From Tetrapyrgos nigripes (lineage: Eukaryota > Basidiomycota > Agaricomycetes > Agaricales > Campanellaceae), in NCBI GenBank assembly GCA_013368315.1, contig JAACJM010000001.1:372001-436000 (forward strand): a stretch of DNA of 64,000 nucleotides. Reading direction: 5' to 3'. Below are positions 12,086 through 24,632 of this stretch, one piece after another. The translations under genes were made by a program, and so were the position numbers. Below the pieces are notes generated by a model. It had not been told where the DNA came from. It was given only the letters and a program-made list of their open reading frames with translations, and ran no database searches. Position 1 is the stretch's first letter. The number at the start of each line of letters is the position of its first letter.

Positions 12086-13992
12086 ATGGCTGCTCCCAAA
12101 CTTAACGTGTTAATGTGTGAGCAATTTGTACCGATTCTCAGGTGTTCACTCAACTAAGACGCAACGGCAGGTGGTACTGTACGGTGTGACTTACGGGTTC
12201 CAAATAGTACTTTGCTTATTCGAGGCCCTAGGGAGAGTACACTACTGGATGGACTGGATCAGGGGCATCTAAATCGGACAAGAAAGTGCGCGTGCATCCA
12301 ACTTTACCGTATTTCACACTCATAGGCCGCGGCCTCACTGTAGATCGGTGTAAGTACCATTGGATGGATCCCGAGGCTTGTTCTAAGGCTGCTGCAAGGT
12401 TGTCGGTCTCACACTCTTCGACCTTCGAAGGCTCGGCAAAGTACGCACTTTTCTCTTAAGCTTCTGAGTGGCTTATCCAAACCTTTACCTTTAGGTTGAC
12501 AAGCTTGGTATGGTCGGTGTCAATGGATCCAAGTTCCCTGCTATTCGGGAACACTTGGCCCAAAACATTGGTGGCGTGTACAAGGATATGGATCTTTCGT
12601 AAGGATGTCCTTGCCACAACTAGGATTCTGCTAACGACAGTGTCAACCTCTAGCTTTGACGAATTTCCAAAAAATGGTCAGATTGACCCGGAGGCTTGTA
12701 TGATTGACGTATTATTTTTCGCTAGCTTGCAGTGCTAACTTGAAACACCAACAGACAAACAGGCTATCGATGGGCTTTCGGCTGGTGATGCAGTCATCGT
12801 GTTCACCCCAGACCGTAAGTTGAATCCTTGAATGAATTTCTGCCTTCTCAAAGAATCTGCTAGCCACGCACTACCCTATTTGCATGTATGCCATTGAACG
12901 AGGCATTCATATCCTGGTCACGAAGCCAGCCGTTAAGCTCTTGTCCCACCATAATGAGTTGATTGCCGCTGCAAAGAAACATAACGTCGTCTGTTTTGTC
13001 GAGCATCATAAGCGGTAAGCAGGCTTCTTTGAGTATCTCTAGTCCTTCTTACTGACGACAGGAAAACCCAGCTTCGACCCTGTTTACAGTGATGCCAAAG
13101 CCAAAGCAGCCAACTTGGGAGAGTTCAACTTCTTCAGTGCATGGATGAGTCAACCTAAAAGCCAACTGGAAACCTTCCGCGCTTGGGCTGGTAAAGATTC
13201 TGATATCAGGTACGAGGTCTTGGGCTTTGTCTTTCAATTCGGACACTGATTTTATTGAAGCTATTACCTCTCCTCACACCACATCGACATTTGCTGTTGG
13301 ATTCTCCAAGGCAAAGCCATTCCGACACGCGTAGTTGCAAGCGCTGCTACCGGAATCGCCACAAGTGAGCCGTACAACTGTGTTTCAGAAACCGAGGATA
13401 CAATCACCCTCATGGTCGATTGGCAATCTACCACCAGTCCGACGCACAAGGGTGTCGGTGTTTACACGGCTAGCTGGACAGCACCACTCAAATCTGGTGT
13501 GCATTCTGCTCAACATTGGTATTACATGGCCGAAAAGGTAAACTGAATCTGCTTCGTCATTCCGGCCTTTCACTTACTCGTTCTTATCCAGGGTGAGGTT
13601 AATGTCGACCAAGCTCACCGAGGATACGACGTCGTTGTCGATGACTCTGGCAAAGCCTGGTATAACCCCTTCTAGTGCGTGCTCTTTTGTCGGATCATTC
13701 GTTCGACCTTCCTATTGACCCCTGTGGCTCCAGTATGAAATACTCTCCCTCCGAAAGCGGTCATTTCGATGGTCAACGAGGGTACGGTTACGTCTCCATC
13801 GAAAAGTTCATTGATGCTGCCCGAAGCGTGAACGCAGGCTTGACAAAACCTGAGGACTACGACCTGAACGGTTTACCAACTATAGCCAACACCGTGCTGA
13901 CGACGGCCATCTTGAACGCAGGAAGAATTAGCCTGGATGAGAAGCGTCCTGTTGGTATCAGGAAGGAAGGCGACACTTGGGTTCTCGAGTGA
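12086..13992 (+). CDS. Gfo/Idh/MocA-family NAD(P)-dependent oxidoreductase
   Basis: Predicted cytosolic dehydrogenase of sugars or polyols with an N-terminal Rossmann fold and a C-terminal Gfo/Idh/MocA alpha/beta domain. The nucleotide-binding loop CGTGEYTTGW is assembled from three exons: 12086-12116, an 8-nt exon at 12171-12178 and 12232-12285. Further family features are [39 protein letters not shown], the [12 protein letters not shown] motif (equivalent of the EKP loop), [14 protein letters not shown] and [20 protein letters not shown]. Some acceptors are AAG rather than CAG/TAG (for example before CTATTACC near 13260). The protein ends GDTWVLE, TGA at 13990-13992. Exact substrate is unknown. 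The intron at 12286-12398 is the least certain join: it restores [12 protein letters not shown] in frame but uses an AAG acceptor. Confidence 0.88.
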
Positions 13993-16046
13993 ACATGTCG
14001 TTTTATTTGGATTGGATCTCTTTCAGAGTTCCCTATTTGTACAAACAGACACCGAGGGTGCTTGTGTTAAAGTAGTACCGGAAGAGGAATTGTAACAGTA
14101 CGTTATATGAGGTCTTCTGAGCATGTCATCTCACCATCTGAGCTGAGAGAAACCACGATAGTTCGCTATCCGGATCCGAAGTGTTCTTTACGGGTTTGAA
14201 ATTGTTGACATTCCCAACGTCTGAAAGAAACATGTGCTACATTTTGATATCCCTCGTAACTTGGAAAGCTGATCGCAGGCAATCCGAATGACAAGATCTC
14301 CTGATTCCAGACAGTGATTGCGGTACATGACCATATTCAATGCACTTTTTTAATTTAAGGTTGGAGACGATTTTGACAATAAGCAGCCATTAGCGGTTAT
14401 CCCTTCGGGCGTGTCGGGTCGTTTGGTTACTTGGTACCTACAGCCGTTGATGAACGGGAGATATCAGGAATATGGAGAATCCAGGTTCCAATGCTTCTTT
14501 CTAGCTGCGCTTCGCAAGAATTCTATTCTTCCTGTCATGATGAACACGACATGAGTATAAATGGCAAAGAGATGAACTTTATGGAAAGGCGTTCTGACCG
14601 GGCTCAGTTGTCTGTGGACGACATATTAGTGTAAAGTACCTGAGATTGCAGGAAATTATTCAAGTTCTTGATGGCTGTCTGTTGGTGCACGGAGTAATTT
14701 GCTTTGAAGTAATTGCATTAAAATGAAAACGCCAGCGCCAGCCGCGGAGTCGATGGTACCAATGGTGAAGAAAGTTCCCTTGTCACGGGTAAAGTAGATA
14801 CAAGATATTCTCCTTTGATAGCCCTTGATTCATTCCTGGAAGTGACGCCACAAGGTCGGCAGAAATAGCCAGTGCCAAGTAGATGTTTCTTTTGCGGTGG
14901 AACCCCGCGTGGGGATCATTCCAAAGAACACAGCGAGTGACAAAGACCGCAGATCGAAATTCCACGGTCTCCAGCGCAAACAGTGAACCAGTCGCAATGG
15001 GCGAGTCGCTGACAAAAAGGCACGAGCACAAGGGATCCAGTGCGAACTGAGAAACCGCAAGGACATCCAGGGCCAGCATTGCCAAAAAGTCGGTTCAGAC
15101 AAGGAAAGACACAAGGACACAAGGTGCACGGATAAAGGACGACAGTTGATTGGTGGTAAATGATGCGAGTTATTGCAACAAGCCCGATATGCAAGTGACG
15201 ATACGTGAAAGACAGTGTGGATGGAAGTGATGAAGTATGTACAATGAAAAATGTGTAATGTACTGTGCTCGATGGAGATGTGTGGGATGCCAATGACGAT
15301 TGCGTACTATGAAGACAGTATGGGACAAGACTTGATTTCACCCAAAAAAAAAAGAAAAAAAGGAAGCGCTGAGGAGGGGGAGATAATAATAATGGGGATG
15401 AAAGGAAAAGAAAAACAGTATCATAAATTGAAGAATAATGTAAAAGAAAAATTTGATACGGGAACGAACGCGATGCCACTGCTTTGTCGAACAAGAGATG
15501 TTCTGTCGACCTTATTACGAGATTCTGGACAGTCCAGATCATTTAACGGGGGAAAGGGAAAGGTGATTGATGGATGGATGCATAGAGTAACAAGAAATGA
15601 AGATTGCGGTTGCGGAGTGTGTAGTGTGGTGAGACGAGGTGAATGTATGGTAATAGAAAACTAGGAATGGAGCGTGCCCGACTTTGAATAACTCTTCGAG
15701 ATCCAAGAAAAAGATGCGGAAGGTCCGGTCCGGACATCGAATCCTCTGCCTGAATGACGAGGTATCGACCGGTTCTGGAGCAAGTTTTCCTTGACCCAGG
15801 ATTCTGTCAGTATAGTATAATAGCGATGACAGTGGGGGCAGTGGGAGAGAGATTGCGAGAGAAGAGAGAGTGGAATGCATGATATGATGAGAATTGCTGA
15901 AATGAAGGAAAATTGCGTGGAGTGTCGATTTGCGACGTGTATGGTATTACATTTTGCTGCTGATGAACTTTTGGACAACGAAACTTGGACAACGATGAGG
16001 AGATGCGGAAATACAAAAAACAAAGAAACCACTGTGAGCGCGACTG
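13993..16046. other. Gene-poor 2-kb stretch downstream of the cyclin gene
   Basis: No convincing coding gene on either strand. The part from about 15180 to 16000 is purine-rich on the + strand (pyrimidine-rich on the minus strand), with an A-rich run at 15343-15361. Long open frames here are low-complexity Ser/Leu/Phe-rich translations. It could be a long cyclin 3' UTR or an unannotated non-coding transcript; the sequence does not decide. Confidence 0.5.
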
Positions 16047-17424
16047 CTACGGATATACGCGAGGTGAGCCGTTGAGATTGTGCAGTGCAGGTCGACCAAA
16101 CGTTACAAAGTCATGCGGAAGATATTGTTCCGGAGGACTCTCGATTCGGTGTTTGTTGAGCACCGGTTCAAAGGTCGAAGGTACATTCTCCTTGTCATCA
16201 TAAGGTGAGTACGAAGTCGGGAACGAATCACTCGAGGGGGGGAGAGAAGGGGTGGTGGGTGTGATGGGGAAGTCTTCTGAGATATCAGACGCAGATGTAG
16301 TGACACTGGTAGGCGTGCTGAATGCAGAGGTAGCAGCAGAGCGGGAAGGAGTGACCGGGAAATGAGGGATGGCCGCTCGCGTAAATCGATGACCCTGAAG
16401 GTAGTCCTCAATTACGAGTGTCGCCGCCTTTGAGTAGAAGGCGTAGGAGTATTTTTTGACGAGCGTCTCTGAGAGGTCGCAGATGTGCTTGGAAAGCCGC
16501 ATGTCGAGAAGTTCGACAATCTCAAGACACTCAGCAGTCTCTTCCCATACCCGTCTTGCCTTCCGACACACATGCCGTGCCAAGGTCAATGCAGCTAAGG
16601 CGATGCATGACGGAGGAAAGATGATGAATTCCTTATAGAAGAGCGTGATCTCCATAAGAAAACGGGCGACGTGTTGTACTTTAGGTTCCTCAACGACAGG
16701 ACCACAGCACATGAGCCTTAGCCACGCTTCAGCGGTTGGATGACCCAGAGTCCACTGGATGGTGGTGAGAATATGACCTTCCATTTGGATGAAGGCAGAT
16801 TCTTCGTAGGCATCATGGCACATCTGAACGAGATCTTGTACGGTGGGCACGCGCTCCTTCGCGTCCTCGAACTTTGCAGCGATCCAAAGAGCTGCGCAGC
16901 CGACAAGTTGGTAATGTTTAATGTAGACGATACGGCGTGACACGTAGCGGTCCACAATGTTGAGGGTAAGGTAGAGGGTTTCGGGGCGGAGTCGGAAGCT
17001 GAAGTGAATCTCGACGAGAAAATCGACTAGACAAGGGCGCATGTGCCATTTGATCTCGGGCTGTTGATCCATAGACTGGGCTGAAGACATTGTGTATTGC
17101 TACGAGAAAGAATGAAGCAGGATAACAGATACAGGCACGCGCTGGGCTCACCTCCATGTCATGCATGTATTGCCGGATCTCGTCACGGTATTCTTCTTCG
17201 AGTAAGATGCCTTCTTTACGAAGGGCGATCATTCTAGCTTCGCGCTGCTGTTGTTGTTGAAGGACGAGGGCGGTTTTGGCGGAACGCGGTGTCTTGCGAA
17301 GACCTGCTTGGGAAGGGAGAAGGGGAGATTTGCGTGCCTTGGTCACACCATGGGGTGAAGGCCGTTTTCGGGGATAGACGAGGGAGTTGCGGTTGTGTCT
17401 AGAGGAAGATGTGAGGTCCTTCAT
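16047..17424 (-). CDS. G1/S-type cyclin (Cln1/Puc1-like)
   Basis: Regulatory subunit of the cell-cycle CDK, acting around Start. Exon 1 (from 17424) gives a basic N-terminus with KSPLLPSQAGLRKTPRSAKT and a helix EYRDEIRQYMHDME leading into the cyclin box. After an intron starting GTGAGCCC near 17151, exon 2 carries the cyclin box: QQPEIKWHMRPCLVDFLVEI, FRLRPETLYLTLNIVDRYVS, HYQLVGCAALWIAAKFEDAK, VPTVQDLVQMCHDAYEES and the second fold around WTLGHPTAEAWLRLM. The C-terminal 130 residues are Ser/Thr/Pro-rich with several S/T-P sites, a typical PEST-like degradation tail. Start: an upstream ATG near 17548 would need a splice that creates a stop, so the ATG at 17422-17424 is preferred and a 5' UTR intron is likely. 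The G1 rather than B-type assignment rests on the cyclin-box wording. Confidence 0.87.
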
Positions 17425-20400
17425 GATGAGCGAGCGACGACGACTGGAAAGGCGGGTCAGCACAATGGACAGAAACGGGAAGAGAAAGCCGGAAGAGGGC
17501 AGCACCAGCGATGAGGCCGGCACTCACCAGAGCCCAAGCTAGTCATACGACTGGGAAAGAAAAAGGAAGAGAGAAGGAGAAGAGGTCGTGGAGGACGTAG
17601 ATTGTTCGTGAGCTCGTCGTTGACGACGACAAGAAGGAAAGAAAGAAGAGTGGGAAAAGTGAATATAAACAAGGGCTCTGGAGAGTGCCGGATATCACAT
17701 CTGGATCAATTGATTTGGCCCAAGGGCCCTCTCCACGTTTTACAGCGACCAAAATGACGTACCTATTGTTTCTGCAAAATCCAGCAATAATCCAATCAGT
17801 CTCTGCAAGTCCTCAGATTTACCACTGCAATCACCTGCAAGCAAAAAAACCAATCCCGCAAATGTTATAAAAGAATGACTGGAGTGAGCTGATTATCCGG
17901 GGGCGACGATACAAGGCCGCTACAGGTGTCTGCAACGGAGATGGGCAAAACGAAAATTGTGCCCGCTCTGAAACACGCTGATTATGAGGAGAGCTGAGCT
18001 GGCAATGAGGTTTGGGCGTGGTCGGTAAATGGGAAGTGAATGAACTACTGTCCTCCTTTTGATACTCGAAGAACACGTTCCCTGCCTGCAGGCAGCTCAT
18101 TTACCTAACCCTTCAATAGCTAAAATAGTGTCCATTCCGAACGTAAACCGTCCCTTCTTCTCCTTCAATCTCTGTCTTTATTTTTCTCCGTTTATAATTC
18201 TGTTCCTTGTCCTCTTGTCTTGAAATTTCGTTCAGACATCCTCCCCAGTCGTCCTCCAAGACCGCTTATTTTTTATCCACTTTCGGCATATGTTAGCACA
18301 CTTCCGGCCCTAGATCGCGTCTCTTGAAGGACCTCCGTCACATCCCCTTCCATCAGTCACCCTTATCGCCCATCATCTACCCAGGACTGCCATCTCACGT
18401 ATACAACTTCTCAGCAACTACCGAGACGTCATCACTTCGTTAATTGCTTGCGCAGTGGTGTAATTACTGGTAATTACTTTGTAACCTATCGGCGTCTCTT
18501 GCGTTCAGGAGACTCGAACGTCTGCAAAGACTGTTCTTAAATGTCGTGTGCGAGAACACGTAGCGCTCATGACTTCTTCTTCAAGTCTGATGAAAGAAGC
18601 ACCCACATGGAATTGGTGGAATCAAACGACTTGCAGCCACACGGCCGCATTATCAGACCCCTAATTTAGGCACGCTCCTCGCAAAAATTTACCGGACCTC
18701 CTCTTCTCTGGCCTTGTCTTGTTCATCTGCCCAACTCCAGACCCTCCAAGACCACCCTCGGCTCATTGCTTTTATACTTTTTGCCAATTCTTCAAGTCCC
18801 ATGAGCACTTCCGAGATGCAAGGACCCTCAGTCGTAAATGGAAAGTCAAGTTGTCCAGTTCCTTGTTGACTTGACATATCTCATCTCAAATGCAACTTCA
18901 TATGAAATGACCCAGGTAATCCTCTGGGGCTTCTAGCAGCTTCTAGTTGATGCATCACTTCACTGAGCGCTGAATATCAAGACCCTTGCCGACTCATTGC
19001 CTCTGCCTCCACCATCAAATAAACCAGTATTCATACATGTGGGTGAAAACTATCTTTTAAAGGTAAACGAAATACTCTCCACGGCAGCTATGACTTATTA
19101 CACCCGCAATTATGTCCGCAAGTCACCTTCTCCTTCGATTTTCGAACTGGGTGATCATTGATCATGCACATCTTCCGACTTCCTTGGCTGTCGAGACGGG
19201 TAACCAAATCCAGTCCTGATTCGCGGAATCCCATCACATCTTCCAAGCTTCACGTCTGGCCTCCCTCTTCATTTCGAAACATTGCGGTTTTTATGGTCCC
19301 TGCGCCTCCTCCTATGGACTCTATGACATAGGGTGCTCGCCTAACCCCTCGGTAAATACAGGACCGGCCAAAACGGTGGCTATGTCTCATCTATTGATTT
19401 GAATCTCCGGTCAGTGGTCACGGCATTTTATTTTCACCTGCTGGACGCCTTCTGATACAGTACAGGTCAAGTGGAACATTGGCAGTGGCGTCTACCCTTT
19501 TCGCTTCTCTTACCCTACCCAAAGTACTTACTTCTATCCGTACTTCGTAAGTGTAAGAGTCTCACTTCAAGTTGAAGCTCGACAATAAATGACAATAAGC
19601 ATTCTGAATCCGAAAAGTATCAGAAATTTGCCGCATCACCCTAATCTCTTGCCAATCTCACTAGACACAAATGAAATATTCTCATTTTGGAATCAAATCG
19701 GGGTGTGCCAATCGTTTTTTCGTTTTTCTTAATCCCGATTTTACATCCTATCAGGCAACTGTGGGCCAATGCAGCAGAGAGTTGTTGCGAGCCAGATTCT
19801 TGGGTCTCTGCTTTTTGGCGCCCTCGTTATCCCCATTCCCTTAGGATATAAAGGCCTCATGCCCGCATATGCCTGTGTGAGACCGTCTGACTCATCGTAA
19901 GTACAAAAGTACAAGGGCTGTCTGAGATTTTACCTGGAGTTTACAGCAATATTACTCTCATGTGTAAGAGTAGCTCCTCAATGTTAACAAACATGTTCTT
20001 CAGCCGGCCTATATGATATACCGGGTACTTGACCGAGTCTCAGGAAAGCCTAGAACGCCTTGTTTTTCCGAGATGTGATTCTGTCGTGAATCACACAGCT
20101 TGAGGAATTCTACTAGCTAGTCTAGTCTGTAATCACATCAAAACCCTTCAATAAGCACGTCGATTGTAGGCGTACTCACATCTCTGCAGACGATGCTCAG
20201 CGCGTAGAAAATTCCACTGGATATGAAAGGCCGGTCCCGCCGGTCCATTTACTTTGAAGGAACAATGTTCCTCAAAGTTTTTTTCTGTGTCGGGACCGGG
20301 AGTGCCCAGATGAGCAACTTTATTTCTTTTACCTATAGGCTAAAATCCTTCCTGCGATATGATGTGAAGAGGGACCAATAAGTATCGCCTGGATCAAAGA

Positions 20401-20460
20401 GGAGTCGCAAGGCGCTCATATTACGCTCTCTTCCGCGGCCGCTCGACGTGGCAATGGGCA
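17425..20460. other. 3-kb gene-free stretch upstream of the cyclin gene
   Basis: No coding frame above background, no tRNA or other RNA gene recognised. There are CT-rich runs at 17530-17680 (minus strand, probable cyclin leader) and 18150-18250 (+ strand), and a repeated GTAATTACT motif at about 18459-18478. Many short start/stop pairs exist on the minus strand, which would act as upstream ORFs if the cyclin leader is long. Compared with spacings of 30-400 bp elsewhere in the window this is exceptional. Confidence 0.5.
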
Positions 20461-20709
20461 TCAGGATTCAGGATGATCGAATTCATAAATGCCAACTATA
20501 ATGCATGTTCCGAACTTCGTCGACGATGACGAAGAGATGACGATGGGGAAAGTGTTGCCGGTGCCTAGAACCTCAAGTCGCCCGATGTTCCTCCAGTCGC
20601 TAGGGCGGCGTGGATCATACTTGTAACCGTTCTTTAGACGAGCGGAAGTGGCAATGTGATCAGTAGCGTTCAACGTCTTCCCGCTGCCTAGCCTAACCGG
20701 CGTATTTGT
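20461..20709 (-). other. Isolated exon-like open frame, possible gene remnant or small gene
   Basis: On the minus strand a pyrimidine-rich stretch ending CTCTTTGACAG (a good acceptor) is followed by an 82-codon open frame, with codons from TNTPVRLGSGKTLNATD through NGYKYDPRRPSDWRNIG to IVGIYEFDHPES and a stop at 20461. Composition is protein-like rather than low-complexity. I could not find a matching upstream exon between 20710 and the stop of the 4E-T-like gene at 20887. It may be a decayed gene, an alternative terminal exon, or a small gene starting at the internal ATG (20671-20673). No family recognised. Confidence 0.3.
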
Positions 20710-20886
20710 CTGTCAAAGAGTGAAAAAGGAAACTCAACTCGGGCTTGTAGAACGCAATATCACATTGAGATTGTGGTCTGAAGAAATGTACTAATATAAC
20801 TGGGGAGTTCTGAGCAAATGATACATGGACATGAAAAAAGTGGTATAAGCTGAAAAAGAAAGAAAGTGATGGCGACGATTGACAGC

Positions 20887-23800
20887 TTATTCTCTATGAT
20901 GATTACTTCCTCCCAAAAGTAAAGCCATCAAATCTTGTGTGGTATTAGGCTGATGATTAGGGATAGATGGGCCTTGTTGTTGGAGATGCATAGGTCCCAA
21001 ATGCTGCATCATATGGGGTGGTAGTTGCTGCTGCTGCTGCTGTTGGGGACGCATGCCGAGGAGTTGGTTCTGGAGCTGAGCTGTGTTGTTCTGCTGAGGG
21101 TTGAAGCCTCCACCGCCAGCATTACGCAGACCACCACTGCCCAAACCGTTCAGCGCCAGGAACTGCGCTTGGTTTCCACCCCGAACATCTAGGTTTCCTG
21201 CGTGTGCCAGGTTTCCTAGCTGCTGCTGCTGGGCCAAAGAGTTGAGCTGATGAGCTGTTGAACCACCACCACCACGAATCTGGCCATGAGGACCATTGAA
21301 GCCAAGGTTTCCACCCGGACCGAAATTGTTGAACTGTTGGGGCGGACCATTCACATGCAGTCCATGCAAACCCTGTGAGTTCATACCCTGCATGGCAAGA
21401 TACTGCTGAGAGGGATCATGAGGTGGCCTACCTCCAAGATTGGCAAGGCCTGGAGGCAATCGTTGTTGTTGGACATTGTGCAGAGAGGCCTGCGGGTTTG
21501 ATGGCGATGGTCCACCACGGAATGGCTGCTGCTGGATAGGAATAGCGATGTTTCGTCCACTTTGATGTTGAGCTAAGCCAGCCGGTAGTCCCGCAGAATA
21601 AAGTTGATCAACACCGCGCTGCTGTTGTAAAGCGAGTCGTTGCTGTTGTGCATTGAGCATGAGAGCATCGTCCAGAGGGTCCGAGTACATTCCCGGGCCG
21701 CCGTCTGCTCGACGAGGCGGAGGTGCAGAGCGGAGTCCTGGAACCAAACCATCAGGCATGAAATTACGGCTATCGTAGAGGGGTTCTGAGCGGTTGTTTG
21801 CGACGAGGTGATTCTGGGAGTGTATTTGTTGCTGCAAAACCTGCAGATGGTTCTGAGCTTGCTGGCCATAGGATACATTGGACATCGGCGCAGAGTTAGG
21901 CACTTGTGTGGATCGTTGACTCTAAAGTATTATTTGTCTCAATTCTCGGAATTACAAAGGAAACAATTTGACAACATACCGACAGAGAGCTGCTCATGCT
22001 CAACTTGGCGAATAGATCGTCCACGGTTCTATGTTCATGGCCATGACCAGCACTAGCAATGCCAAAGTTCCCTTCCACCCTACTACCGGGTATTGGTGAG
22101 GAAGAGACTAAACCTGTGGGTGTGGCACTTTTGGGAACGTTGGGCACTGAAGCGGGTGTGTCCTTGCCCTTGGAATCAAAGAACTTGGCAAACCTACTCC
22201 CCCTGCCGGGTCCCTGGCCTGCACCAACAGAATCCAGAGCGGGAGAATCAGGCCATGATGCCGAGTCAGGTGGGAATGGTGAGCGCTCCCCAGATACACG
22301 TCGAGCAGTGTCGTTAGGGTGCTCTTCAAAGGGAGAGAAGCCAGATGAAGCACTGCGAGGATTTAACTAAAAAAGTGTCAGATGGGAAAGGAGCAGACCT
22401 TCAGCAAAAAACTCACAGTCTGAGGAGAAGTGGCAGTCAGAGGTCCATTGGGAGACGGCGTAACAAGTGATTGACTATTCAAAGGAGAGGGCTTTCCAGG
22501 GCCTCTTCCCAGAGCAAGAAGCCGAGGACCTTGTGGAGGGTTGAACTGTGCAGACCCAGGTTCTGAGGGCTGTGGTGCAAGGAGTTCTGTGTCTATGGGC
22601 TTTGGAGATGGTTTCGATGCGGAATCAAGATTTGCGGAGGACGTTTGCGCTGGACGGACAGGCTCGGACGGGTTCAGAAGGGAAAGTAAAGAACGAGATG
22701 GGTCGGCAGCTGGTAGTGTAGATTCGACTTTGGAGTTCACGATAGCTGAGTCCATCTTGGATTCCTGCGTCTTGAGGACGGGTCCGATCTCTGCAATAAA
22801 CCATCAGTATGGAGATTGCAATTTCAGTGAGCCCACTAAACTCACCGATAGGACCTGATGCTGATAATGATTCGGTACCATTTGAAGGGCTTTGTTTCTG
22901 GGCAAGCTCCATCAATTTCTTGAAACGCTGGATCTCATCCAATGGCTCTTCCGCAGACTTTTGAGATGCATCTGTACTTGTGGGTGGTTCATTGGCTGGA
23001 GTGGGTGCCGCTTTGTTGGCTTTCTGCTCCTTCTCTTTCACACTCTTCTTCCAAGCCTGGATACCATCGAGTTCTCCGTCATTACCTTTGCCTCCTAAAA
23101 TCCCTGCACTTCCTGCTGCTGGAATATATGTGTCCATCCAAGCTGGTTCTTTTTCCTTGTCTCTATCTCCACGGCGCTCCTCTACCTTGCCTTCATCCAC
23201 ACCAAGCTTCTTGTCCTTTCCGACTCCACGTTTCGTTCGCGTGTCACGGTCTTCCACAACAGTCCAGCGTCGGTCACCGTCCGAAGGTCCATCATGAGGA
23301 GGCTTATCACGGTTGCGTTCCCTTTCACGTCTAGCCACCACTCTTTCCTCCCTTCTACCGTCATCTCTCCAACGGCGAGAATCGTCGTCCTCACCATTGT
23401 CACGTTCACGTTCTCGCCGCTGTTCGTCTCTGTCTCGCTCCTTTCTGTATTCTTCTCGCTCTCTGTCTCTTTCCCGGCGGCCGTCTTCCCGCCGTGAGGT
23501 AGACGGGTCTCTTCGATGCCTAGAAGACTCTCGCACACGAGATCTGGGACGTTCACGATCATCCCGGTCAGGCCGACCGTTCTCTGTCCCTGTGCACAGT
23601 TTAGCTCATCCATAATACAGGAAAAGAACATGACTCACTTTCAGAGCGTCGCGAATCTGGTACAAAGTACAAAAAGTTTAAGATCAAACTTGTATTGTGA
23701 TGAGACGTATGAAAGCCTACCTCGTCTCCAATCTTCACTGCCAGTTTCGCCTGCTTTCTTCTTATTGGCTTCTCTTGTCTCTGCCCGACGAGCTGCAATG

Positions 23801-24632
23801 CCTTGAGCCTGATTGGGAAGACGGCTAGAACCTGCAAGATGAGGAGCAACATCACGTTCTTTGCTCCTCAGTCCTCCAAGAGGCAGTCCTAGACGATCAC
23901 GGTCATACTTGTCCGACAGCTAAGAAAGTGAAGCGTCAGTGCTTAAGGTAGAACAGAGATGAAAATGGCACGCACGTTACGCAGCCTTTCTTGTCCTTCC
24001 CTATCTCTGTCTTTATCGCCATCACGGTCGGTGGAGCGTAGGGACTGATGCTTGAAATTGCCCATCTGCGACGGCTGAGATAAAGAAGAACGGAAAGAGG
24101 GCCGAGAAGGAGGTTCTTCAGAGTACCAATGAGTACATATACCTCTTAGAGATACTCTCTTTTACCCACCTCCGTCGTCTGCATCCCGTCTGAAGCTAGA
24201 ATATGACTATTAACAAGATGTACACCTTGACTTTTTTCGCCACTCTTACCGTCGCTCACGACCAGCACTGGGAGTGGTGGGTTCAGACTCCTTTTTGGAG
24301 AGATTCTGTTCGTTCTCGATACTGGAAACGAGGCTCAAAAAGCCAGAAAAAGATGGAGCATATACAAATACACACCCAAACCAATCCTTCAATTCTGGCA
24401 TGCCATTCGGAAGACAAACAAGGGGAGATTTGGACAAAGCGACCAGCTGCGAACTGGTGTATATCCTGAGCGGTCGTGGGCTACTGGAGAGAGAAGATAC
24501 AGGTTGCTTGTCGTCAGAGTCGGACTGGGCATGAGTGGCGACTTTTTCTTCGGAAGCGGATGTATCCTGAGGTTTTGAGGATTCGGGTGTTGAGCTGGAT
24601 GTTGAAGATGCATCTGGTTCTGCAGACGCCAT
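20887..24632 (-). CDS. eIF4E-binding protein, 4E-T/Eap1-like, with Gln-rich C-terminus
   Basis: Predicted translational repressor or mRNP protein binding cap-binding eIF4E. The first exon (24632 downward) starts MASAEPDASS and contains IYTSSQLVALSKSPL; YTSSQLV fits the eIF4E-binding consensus YxxxxL plus hydrophobic, and the following GMPELKDWFG is typical of 4E-T-like proteins. Splicing (donor GTGTGTAT, acceptor TTTCCAG) gives WFGIENEQNLSKKESEP. A long Arg/Glu/Asp-rich RS/RD-like section (23150-24000) follows, then PAWMDTYIPAAGSAG, DEIQRFKKLMELAQKQ, GSRFAKFFDSKGK and RTVDDLFAKLSMS. The last 340 residues are Gln/Asn/Gly-rich with polyQ (CTG repeats on the + strand, about 21025-21043), ending NTTQDLMALLLGGSNHHRE. 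That composition suggests P-body-like condensation. The family name is inferred from motif order, not from a full alignment. Confidence 0.78.

Noticed and set aside
14916..15542. 208-codon minus-strand frame in the cyclin downstream region
   Set aside because: Translation of a CT-rich tract with poly-Phe and poly-Ser runs; no domain and no supporting exon structure.
18500..18530. tRNA B-box-like string on the minus strand (GTTCGAGTC)
   Set aside because: The flanking bases do not form a T stem, and no A box or acceptor stem pairs with it.
22625..23615. Several long + strand frames opposite the 4E-T-like gene
   Set aside because: Mirror translations of the Arg/Asp/Glu-rich repeat-like coding sequence on the minus strand.
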